A stretch of 37,506 bases of DNA, taken from positions 1-37,506 of the forward strand of contig JAUWOA010000010.1 in the NCBI GenBank assembly GCA_030612365.1. The letters are read 5' to 3'. This document shows, one piece after another, positions 8,320 through 14,558 of the stretch. The translations under genes were made by a program, and so were the position numbers. The DNA is from Candidatus Thorarchaeota archaeon. GTDB taxonomy: Archaea > Asgardarchaeota > Thorarchaeia > Thorarchaeales > Thorarchaeaceae. Each line of letters starts with the position of its first letter. The first letter of the stretch is position 1. Under the pieces are notes generated by a model that saw only the letters and a program-made list of their open reading frames with translations, made no database searches and was not told where the DNA came from.

Positions 8320-8919
8320 TTGAACTCTGAACCAGTTTCGCATATGTTTAAGCTGGTTGCCCTCGGCGATGGGGCAGTTGGTAAAACTAGTTGCATTAAG
8401 AGATACACAGAGGACAGCTTTAGCGAGCAGTACATCATGACGATTGGCACGACATTCGCGCTCAAGACAGTTGAGGCCGACCCCCCCGAGGGGAATAAGA
8501 TCACAGCAAGAGTTGTTCTATGGGATCTAGCAGGACAGCCCACGTACAATGAACTGCGTCGCCGTTACATGGCTGGCGCGTCGATGGGGATAATTGTCTA
8601 TGATGTCACTCGTCCGCAGACATTTCTGGATATCGGCGAGTGGTTCACGAAGTTCATCACAGTATGCCCCAATGCCGTTGTAGCCGTGGTTGCAAACAAG
8701 ATTGACAGGCCGGATAGGCTTGTGCCACCTGAAGCAGGTGATATGGTGAAGGAGTGGCTGGATGTTCTACACTACGAAACTTCAGCTAAGAGCGGAAAAA
8801 ACATAGACTCGCTATTCACCGAGCTGGTTCTTAGGGCGATTGAGAAACAGAAGAAGCTGGGTCCGATGGAGCCAGGGTTCCATGGTTCAGCTCAATCGAA
8901 ACCCTTTAAGACGACGTAG
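8320..8919 (+). CDS. Rab/Ras-like small GTPase (second copy)
   Basis: Second eukaryote-like small GTPase, paralogous to the one at 6422 (shared GQ-x-TY switch II start and GAS-x8-DVTRP-x-TF segment). The motifs are G1 GDGAVGKT (16-23), switch I TIGTT (41-45), G3 WDLAGQ (68-73), G4 NKID (126-129) and G5 ETSAKSG (153-159). The tail ends FHGSAQSKPFKTT without a Cys, so no prenylation site. The frame opens at a TTG (8320) with a weak GTGAG just before it; ATG 8344 would remove eight residues and start at MFKLVALGDG, so the start is unsettled. A small membrane-protein gene starts 27 bases after the stop and is probably in the same operon. Confidence 0.92.
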   Translation: MNSEPVSHMFKLVALGDGAVGKTSCIKRYTEDSFSEQYIMTIGTTFALKTVEADPPEGNKITARVVLWDLAGQPTYNELRRRYMAGASMGIIVYDVTRPQTFLDIGEWFTKFITVCPNAVVAVVANKIDRPDRLVPPEAGDMVKEWLDVLHYETSAKSGKNIDSLFTELVLRAIEKQKKLGPMEPGFHGSAQSKPFKTT

Positions 8920-8946
8920 AATACTCTCAGATATGGGCTGGCGCTA

Positions 8947-9483
8947 ATGGTTGAGAGAGGGCAAATCGTCAAAGGAATTATGGCTCACCTCTTGCTGTTG
9001 GTCATTAACTTTTTCGTCCTGCTTGGGGTGATTGAGAGCCTACAGATATTCACCGACGACTTACCGATCATCAATGCGATTATTCTTGGCTACATGTTGC
9101 TCCATACGATATCTCTGCTCACAATACAGTTGAGCATCCAGATTCTTCAACTGGTTAGAATTAGGATGCCATCTTTTCTTATTTTCTACTACTTCAGATT
9201 CGATGATGACGAAACCATCCCGATCGCCCTGTTGGACCCCACGAAGAGCAGACTGGCAGTGGTCATTCTTCTCCTAGTTATCAGCGGAGGACCCATACTC
9301 TATCCAATATTCGCTGTATACGGCTTCTTCCTAGCCTACGCGCATCTTGCTTCCATCATCATCGACCCGCCGACGATTCTTCACTACTTCGAGCTGTTCT
9401 TGAATTACATGCCACCTGTACTCATAATCATAGTAGCCATTGTGATCATCTCGATTGTGGCCATCGAGTTCAGACATGTCTAG
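8947..9483 (+). CDS. Multi-pass membrane protein of unknown function
   Basis: A 178-residue hydrophobic protein with four or five predicted membrane helices: about 12-34, 43-72 (long, possibly two), 98-128 and 155-174. The loop between the second and third regions (FRFDDDETIPIALLDPTKSR) is acidic and soluble. No enzymatic or transporter motif is seen, and I do not recognise the family. Its tight spacing behind the second small GTPase suggests co-transcription. A membrane partner or anchor for a GTPase that lacks a lipid tail is an attractive but untested idea. Confidence 0.75.
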   Translation: MVERGQIVKGIMAHLLLLVINFFVLLGVIESLQIFTDDLPIINAIILGYMLLHTISLLTIQLSIQILQLVRIRMPSFLIFYYFRFDDDETIPIALLDPTKSRLAVVILLLVISGGPILYPIFAVYGFFLAYAHLASIIIDPPTILHYFELFLNYMPPVLIIIVAIVIISIVAIEFRHV

Positions 9484-9526
9484 CGAGCCCGGAAGAGCAC
9501 CCGACAAGCGTGGTGTGACGCATGTG

Positions 9527-9533
9527 TTTATAT
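9527..9533 (+). promoter_or_regulatory. TATA box that decides the FAD-reductase start
   Basis: TTTATAT lies inside the first codons of the ORF as listed from ATG 9522. A TATA box here places the transcript start near 9556, about eight bases before the TTG at 9564. The ATG at 9522 would then not be in the mRNA, and the gene would use a TTG start on an almost leaderless transcript. Confidence 0.5.
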
Positions 9534-9563
9534 CATTGCGAACTTCTTGAAGCCCGACTCACA

Positions 9564-10919
9564 TTGAAACGACCTGAGGTAATAGTAATTGGTGCAGGGA
9601 CAGCTGGTTGTGTTACTGCAAAACGGTGCGCTGAGCTGGGATTGAAGACTATGCTTCTTGATCGCAAGCCAGAACCGGAGATTGGGAAAAAGGTCTGTGG
9701 AGACGAGATCAGCAAGTCACACTTCGAGTTCACAGGAATCAAGCCACCACACGGCAAAGAGATATCATCTGAAGTCAAGGGTGCGGACGTCTATCCGCCC
9801 AACATGTCGAACGAGTTGCAGGTTAGAGGATGGGACGAGTTCGATGGTTGGACAATCGACAGACCGCGGTTTGGACAGCGGCTACTTCAGAGAGCGGTGC
9901 AAGTGGGGGTGGTCTTCAAGCCGGAAGTTCACGTTGTCGGGCCAATCCTCTTGCAGGAGAGGGTGGCTGGAGTAGTGTATCTCGACCGCCACACCGATGA
10001 AAAGATGGCAATTAGCTGCAAGCTGGTAGTGGATGCAAGCGGTTTCGCTGGAGTAATTAGAAAGAAGCTGGACGATCCACTTGTTGAGCGCGATATTGCG
10101 AAGGAAGATATCGCATTATGTTACCGAGAAATACTGGACTTAAAAAATCCAATGGCAGAGCCGGAGGTGGCACGAATATACCTGGGAGGCGATGCCGCTC
10201 CGCAAGGCTACGCATGGGTATTTCCCAAGGGACCTAAGACCATTAACGCAGGTGTTGGAATCACTGGAGGGAAGGGAAAAGCGTCTCCCAAGAGTTATTT
10301 CGAAATTTTCAAGAAACAAATCCCATTGTTGCATGGCGCGCGTGTATTGGAAAGCGGAGGAGGAGCAGTCCCAATCAGGCGGCCAATGAAGAGCCTAGTG
10401 ACAGACGGAGTGGCTTTTGTAGGTGATGCCGCTTGGCAGGTTAATCCCATACACGGCGGGGGTATTGGGGCAGGAATGAGAGCTGGGATAATCCTGGGCG
10501 AAGTGGCAAAACAGGCCATAGCGAGGAGAGATTTGAGCGCACGAGGTCTGTGGGGCTACAATACACTGTACCTTCGTGGATTCGGAAGAAGACTAGCTTC
10601 TCTAGAGGTATTCAAGAGACTTCTCCAGGCAGTTAGTGACGAGGATATGAACTACGGATTCGAGAAGCGCTTGCTTGAAGCAAACGACCTAATGGCTGCA
10701 AATCGCGGTGATGGCCTGTCAATTGGCATGAGAAACAAGATAGGCCGGGTAAAAAGAGGAGCCTCACGAGTCAAACTCCTATTGAAGCTACGGAAGGCGG
10801 CCGGTCTGATGAAGAAGGTGGACCGCCACTATGCACAATATCCCGGAACTCCAGATGGTCTTGAGAATTGGACGCGCGGCATCAACAAGATTATGGAGTC
10901 CGCAAGATTCAGCTCGTGA
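9564..10919 (+). CDS. Geranylgeranyl-reductase-family FAD oxidoreductase
   Basis: FAD-dependent oxidoreductase of the geranylgeranyl reductase family, whose archaeal members saturate the isoprenoid chains of membrane lipids. The N-terminal Rossmann motif is VIGAGTAGC, followed by a conserved CGDEIS segment. The family segment with Tyr-x-Trp-x-Phe-Pro-Lys-Gly appears as YAWVFPKG, and the second FAD motif as FVGDAAWQVNPIHGGGIGAGM. No membrane helix is present, so it is probably peripheral. The ORF runs from ATG 9522 (465 residues), but I prefer TTG 9564 (MKRPEVIVIGAG, 451 residues) because a TATA box overlaps the earlier codons. The exact substrate cannot be read from sequence; related plant-type or menaquinone reductases are the main alternatives. 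It converges with radA. Confidence 0.85.
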   Translation: MKRPEVIVIGAGTAGCVTAKRCAELGLKTMLLDRKPEPEIGKKVCGDEISKSHFEFTGIKPPHGKEISSEVKGADVYPPNMSNELQVRGWDEFDGWTIDRPRFGQRLLQRAVQVGVVFKPEVHVVGPILLQERVAGVVYLDRHTDEKMAISCKLVVDASGFAGVIRKKLDDPLVERDIAKEDIALCYREILDLKNPMAEPEVARIYLGGDAAPQGYAWVFPKGPKTINAGVGITGGKGKASPKSYFEIFKKQIPLLHGARVLESGGGAVPIRRPMKSLVTDGVAFVGDAAWQVNPIHGGGIGAGMRAGIILGEVAKQAIARRDLSARGLWGYNTLYLRGFGRRLASLEVFKRLLQAVSDEDMNYGFEKRLLEANDLMAANRGDGLSIGMRNKIGRVKRGASRVKLLLKLRKAAGLMKKVDRHYAQYPGTPDGLENWTRGINKIMESARFSS

Positions 10920-10932
10920 CGGGCCATCTATC

Positions 10933-12030
10933 CTAGGTGGCAACCGCGTCAACGTCTCTGATGCCATCCTTGCATACTCTGAAGATAGCTTCGCCTTCCG
11001 GCAGATTTGGTGAATCTACCAGTCTGCAAATTCTACGTTCGCCCTTGGATTTTCTTAGATAGCAACGTGTCTGAGGTACGTGAGCCATAACATGCCCACC
11101 GACAGGTGTTGTTGGATCACCAAAGAAAGCATCGGGACGTGACATCACCTGATTCGTGATATAGACAGCCAAATTGGCGACCTCTGCACCCCGCTGTAGA
11201 TGGTGCAGGTGCTTGTTGAGCTTCTGCTGTCGTGCCGCTAGAGTACCTCGGCCCGTGTATTCAGCTCTGAAGTGACTGGTTACCGAGTCAAGAACGAGAA
11301 GCTTGGCATTTAGCTCTGTGGCCATCTCCAGTGCTTGGTCGCACAACAAAATCTGATGGTCGGAATTGAATGCTCGTGCCCACACCACGTTCTTCAGAAC
11401 CTTCTTGGGATCAAGACCCACAGCCTCAGCCATGTCAACAAGGCGCTCGGGACGAAAAGTACCCTCGGTATCCACATAGATCGCTGTCGCGCTCAAACCT
11501 CCCTTCTCAGGAGGTAGTTGGATATTAACAGCCAGCTGGTGAGCCATCTGTGTCTTCCCCGAACGGAACGAACCGTACATCTCGGTGATACTCTGGGTTT
11601 CAAGTCCGCCGCCGAAGAGCTCATCAAGAGCCTTAGAACCAGTAGTGATTCTACCAGCTGTTCTGCGCCGCTCTAGCATTAGATCAGCTGTTTCAAAACC
11701 GATATCCAGCATCTCTCGTGCTGCTTTGACAATCTTCGTCGCGGTTGTTTCGCCGATTGAGCCGGCTGCTGCAAGTTCTCTCGGTGAAGCCACTGCAATC
11801 GCTTCAACACTCTTGTAGCCTGACTCAGCTAGTCGTTTCCCAATTGCAGGTCCAACGCCTGGAAGATCGGTCACGTCGAGACTGGCATTAGCTTCTGCAC
11901 TGGCCTCCAATGTAGAATCTTTCCCTTCATCAAAGTCCTCGTAGTCAACATCGTCCTTGTCTTTCTTTGCTGGAATCCTAAAGACCTCCCTCAAGTGCTT
12001 GGTACGCTGAATTTCACCGCAGCAATGCAC
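10933..12030 (-). CDS. radA: RadA recombinase
   Basis: Archaeal RecA/Rad51-family recombinase that forms filaments on single-stranded DNA and drives strand exchange. A charged N-terminal leader of about 50 residues precedes the helix-hairpin-helix domain (LPGVGPAIGKRL, about 56-110). The ATPase core has Walker A GSFRSGKT (153-160) and Walker B LLVLDSV. The GDPTTPVGGHVMAH segment and the C-terminal FRVCKDGIRDVD are also typical. Walker A has Ser-Phe-Arg where GEFGSGKT is common, but the essential GKT is intact. The GTG start at 12030 lies about six bases after the transcript start predicted from the TATA box at 12059-12066. A similar HhH unit is duplicated in the nearby Topo VI A gene. Confidence 0.96.
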   Translation of the reverse strand: MHCCGEIQRTKHLREVFRIPAKKDKDDVDYEDFDEGKDSTLEASAEANASLDVTDLPGVGPAIGKRLAESGYKSVEAIAVASPRELAAAGSIGETTATKIVKAAREMLDIGFETADLMLERRRTAGRITTGSKALDELFGGGLETQSITEMYGSFRSGKTQMAHQLAVNIQLPPEKGGLSATAIYVDTEGTFRPERLVDMAEAVGLDPKKVLKNVVWARAFNSDHQILLCDQALEMATELNAKLLVLDSVTSHFRAEYTGRGTLAARQQKLNKHLHHLQRGAEVANLAVYITNQVMSRPDAFFGDPTTPVGGHVMAHVPQTRCYLRKSKGERRICRLVDSPNLPEGEAIFRVCKDGIRDVDAVAT

Positions 12031-12058
12031 GTGGCTAGGTTATGGTGGATTCACACAG

Positions 12059-12066
12059 TATAAAAA
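12059..12066 (-). promoter_or_regulatory. radA TATA box
   Basis: On the minus strand this reads TTTTTATA. The distance to GTG 12030 predicts a leader of only about six bases, which supports that GTG as the real start. Confidence 0.55.
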
Positions 12067-12202
12067 TGGCACTAGTTGCGGCACCGAGTGAGTATGCGAT
12101 AAAGACAGGATTCGACAAACCTAGTCAAGCGAACCGCATAATGGAGTTGATCTGTCTTTAAGAGGCAGTGTGGTGTAATTATGAAACTGTGGTTCTGATG
12201 AA

Positions 12203-12511
12203 TCAGAGCTTGGTCAGAGTGACAAGAATAAACTCCTCTTGAGGCGCTATGCGAATTCCACCGAAGGTCGTTTGAACTTGGATGAAATGCAAATCACCGC
12301 CCTCATTGACCTGTCTGATGATTTCTTTTGTCTTGCCGATGAGGGCACTGAGCAGCGCCGATATCTCTTCAGCTCTTTCTAGACTTACGCCCCAGCTGTT
12401 TATCGGAAAGCCCTCTGGACTGATGAAGAGTGCGGCATAGACGTCCGGAAACTTGCTGGTAATATTCTGGATTATTCGTTCAAAGATCTCCCGCTTTGGC
12501 ATTGCCGGCAT
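12203..12511 (-). CDS. Roadblock/LC7 domain protein
   Basis: A 102-residue single-domain Roadblock/LC7 (longin-related) protein. The family fold is readable as helix, strands (YAALFISPEGFPINSWG), a long helix (EEISALLSALIGKTKEIIRQV), then strands (DLHFIQVQTTFGGIRIAP, EEFILVTLTKL). These proteins dimerise and commonly regulate or scaffold small GTPases; the bacterial MglB and eukaryotic Ragulator subunits are examples. Two small GTPases are encoded 4-6 kb away, so a functional link is plausible but not shown. The start at ATG 12511 gives a compact domain; a second in-frame ATG lies three codons on. A TTATTTT element about 50 bases upstream could serve as its TATA box. Confidence 0.9.
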   Translation of the reverse strand: MPAMPKREIFERIIQNITSKFPDVYAALFISPEGFPINSWGVSLERAEEISALLSALIGKTKEIIRQVNEGGDLHFIQVQTTFGGIRIAPQEEFILVTLTKL

Positions 12512-12868
12512 GAGTTACACATCCGTGGTTGTCGCTGGACTTCCCGTATTAGGAAAAAGGGAAAATAAGAGAACAAAAGGTTTGCCGTTGTAGACTTCTC
12601 GCATAAGCTTCGAAAATTCACCACTTCTTCAAGACTGTCGGAGGAGCATCGATGGACTTCATGACCACACGGGGTGCCTAAGCATTGCTCTATATCTGGT
12701 AATACGTCTAAGCTATCCTTATGAAACACCACAATTCTATTTCTGGCAAGGATTACCTGAAACGCCGAGTTGACGTTGCTTGCGTGTTTGGCTTTTCAGT
12801 TTCTCCGTAAGCGTGCTGTTCCTTAAGGATGACCAGCCGCAGTTAGTAATAGATCAGATGTGTGTGCA
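12512..12868. other. Gap between Roadblock and zinc-ribbon genes
   Basis: About 350 bases between divergent genes. It holds the Roadblock promoter (minus strand) and at least one clear plus-strand TATA box (CTCTATATCT, 12689-12698). The possible leaderless short ORF at 12721 is listed separately. The 86-codon minus ORF at 12472-12732 in the track overlaps the Roadblock start and does not look like a protein. No RNA gene is recognised. Confidence 0.4.
12721..12810 (+). CDS. Possible leaderless 29-residue ORF
   Basis: ATG 12721 opens a 29-codon frame (MKHHNSISGKDYLKRR...). The TATA box at 12691-12695 lies about 28 bases upstream, exactly where a leaderless archaeal gene would have it. The peptide is basic at its N-terminal half and hydrophobic later. 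Alternatively the same promoter simply makes a long leader for the zinc-ribbon/TPR gene that begins at 12869. There is no homology evidence. Confidence 0.25.
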   Translation: MKHHNSISGKDYLKRRVDVACVFGFSVSP

Positions 12869-14203
12869 ATGGCTGAGTTCATAGAATGCCCAGAATGCAG
12901 CAAGAGAATTCGCAAAGGATCAACCTTCTGCTTGCATTGTGGAATCAGAATCGGAGAAGACATGAAGTCGCTGGGCAGCCCCATCATCACAGAAGATGCA
13001 CCAAGCCCCGTAACTGATAGTCTGGAGAATCTCGAGGATAAGATGGCTGACATGCTAACGCAATCTGGTTTGCCGACCACAGAGCACTCAACAGAGGCAC
13101 CGACCATTTCAGAAGCGGAAGGAGATATTCTTCCTGATATCGACGATTCTATCCTTCCAGAGCCTGAAGAGGTAACACGCCCTGAAGAAAAATCTACCCT
13201 CGAAGCAACAACGATCCCACCAGCTGATGAAATGGCTTGGGAAGTTGACAGCTCAGTTCAGTTGGAGGCGGGGCTTGGTGTGACAACCGATGAGCCAACA
13301 GCCGCTCCTGCCGAATCATCTCAGGAAACTGAAGTGCGCGATTACGATCATGTAAGTGCTGAGATGAATTGGGACACAGCGTCCATACCGGAGTTCTCTT
13401 CAGACGAAGTCAAGGAGGGCATGCCATTCAAGGAAGTGGCACCTCCAAGGATTGCTGCAGATGACATAACCACTTCAACAGATGAAGCACTGCGACACCT
13501 ATTCCCTGATGAAATCGATGCTAGCACAACAGAAGCTGTCACACACCTATTTCCTAGGGGACGTGGAGATGCATCGCGTGACTTCGTTGACGTTGTCGTA
13601 GGAAAACCCAAGAAGATTACCATCACATCCAAAATGCACGAACTGAAGACACCATCCTGTCCGAATTGCGGAACCACAATCACAGGAGATGGCTATGAGT
13701 ACCCGTCGTACGTTTACGAATCCATGGGGAAAGCAAGGCTCGAACAGGGAGCACAGAAGCAAAGGGAGAATGACCATGAAAACGCCATTGAATCGTTCGA
13801 AATGGCCAAGACGCTTTTCGAGAGGGCGGAAAATCCCAAGGCTATTTTCGAAGCCCAGAAGAGAATAGATGGTGGCTATGAAGCGATGGCGGCGTCACAT
13901 CTCACGCAGGGTGAAATGCACTTCAAAGCTGGCGAGTTTGAATGGGCAGCAGTCCAGTTCAAGAAAGCACGTGAGATATTCATGTTTACAACTCGAAGTA
14001 AAATGAGAGCCAAATGCTCCGAGAGAATACGCGCGTCCTACGGCGCTTGGGGGAAAGCCATTGAATCCGAGGGGGATCGGTTGTCCAAGGAAGGTCGGTC
14101 AAGAGAAGCCCTCGCAAAATACCAACTTGCCGCCGCGAAGTACAAGGAGGCCGACGCCCCCAAGAGGCTCAGGGGTCTCGATAAGAAGATACGCAAGGCA
14201 TAG
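12869..14203 (+). CDS. Zinc-ribbon protein with acidic linker and TPR-like helices
   Basis: Multi-domain protein of unknown role. A complete N-terminal zinc ribbon (CPEC, then CLHC) is followed by about 220 low-complexity acidic residues rich in Glu, Asp, Thr and Pro, probably disordered. At about residue 264 a CPNCG pair begins the second module; the matching second Cys pair is missing, so it is only half a ribbon. The last 150 residues are paired amphipathic helices with A-x-Y/F and ALAKYQLAAAKYKEA patterns like TPR repeats. The longest frame starts at GTG 12860, but ATG 12869 (MAEFIECPEC) is the more natural start. No membrane segment is present. A scaffold role is inferred from the architecture only. 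Confidence 0.75.
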   Translation: MAEFIECPECSKRIRKGSTFCLHCGIRIGEDMKSLGSPIITEDAPSPVTDSLENLEDKMADMLTQSGLPTTEHSTEAPTISEAEGDILPDIDDSILPEPEEVTRPEEKSTLEATTIPPADEMAWEVDSSVQLEAGLGVTTDEPTAAPAESSQETEVRDYDHVSAEMNWDTASIPEFSSDEVKEGMPFKEVAPPRIAADDITTSTDEALRHLFPDEIDASTTEAVTHLFPRGRGDASRDFVDVVVGKPKKITITSKMHELKTPSCPNCGTTITGDGYEYPSYVYESMGKARLEQGAQKQRENDHENAIESFEMAKTLFERAENPKAIFEAQKRIDGGYEAMAASHLTQGEMHFKAGEFEWAAVQFKKAREIFMFTTRSKMRAKCSERIRASYGAWGKAIESEGDRLSKEGRSREALAKYQLAAAKYKEADAPKRLRGLDKKIRKA

Positions 14204-14321
14204 ATTGCAGCTTAGCGTTACAGCAGCCCAATTGAGCGCACAGGAATCGCAGCTAGGACATTTTTCAAACAATAAAGAGATAAGACTTCAGACATACATA
14301 GAATCTGAGGGGAATCGTATT

Positions 14322-14549
14322 ATGCTCGAATACATCATTATCGCGGGTATTGCCATTGCTGTGGTTGTAGCAATAATCCTGCTTAGTGTCAGGCGATCTG
14401 AGGCCACGGGTCGATCCTCTGCGCCGCCTAACGTGCTCGACGAGTCGTATTTCCCAGGCGTAAATGGCTTCACCAAATGGCCATTGCCATTGGGAGGAAG
14501 GACCGAGAGGAAGAAGACAGAAACTTACAGACAACACAGTGACGACTAG
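14322..14549 (+). CDS. Small single-span membrane protein
   Basis: A 75-residue protein starting at ATG 14322 with a GAGGGG ribosome site upstream; the track's ORF from 14061 is a shadow running through the preceding gene. Residues 3-22 form one hydrophobic helix (YIIIAGIAIAVVVAIILL), followed by RRSEATGR, so a cytoplasmic tail of about 50 polar residues is expected by the positive-inside rule. The tail contains FPGVNGFTKWPLPLGG. A TATA-like CAATAAAGAG lies upstream. The family is not recognised. It converges with top6A, with nine bases between the stops. Confidence 0.6.
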   Translation: MLEYIIIAGIAIAVVVAIILLSVRRSEATGRSSAPPNVLDESYFPGVNGFTKWPLPLGGRTERKKTETYRQHSDD

Positions 14550-14558
14550 TTGCTGAAC

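Noticed and set aside
12066-12161. 31-codon plus ORF beginning MALVAAPSEY, superficially like the MALA microproteins
   Set aside because: Only the first three residues match, the start overlaps the radA TATA box, and there is no ribosome site.
12472-12732. 86-codon minus ORF
   Set aside because: It overlaps the start of the Roadblock gene in another frame, crosses that gene's probable promoter, and its composition is not protein-like.
14061-14321. N-terminal extension of the small membrane protein ORF
   Set aside because: It overlaps the end of the TPR-like gene in another frame; ATG 14322 with GAGGGG upstream is the natural start.
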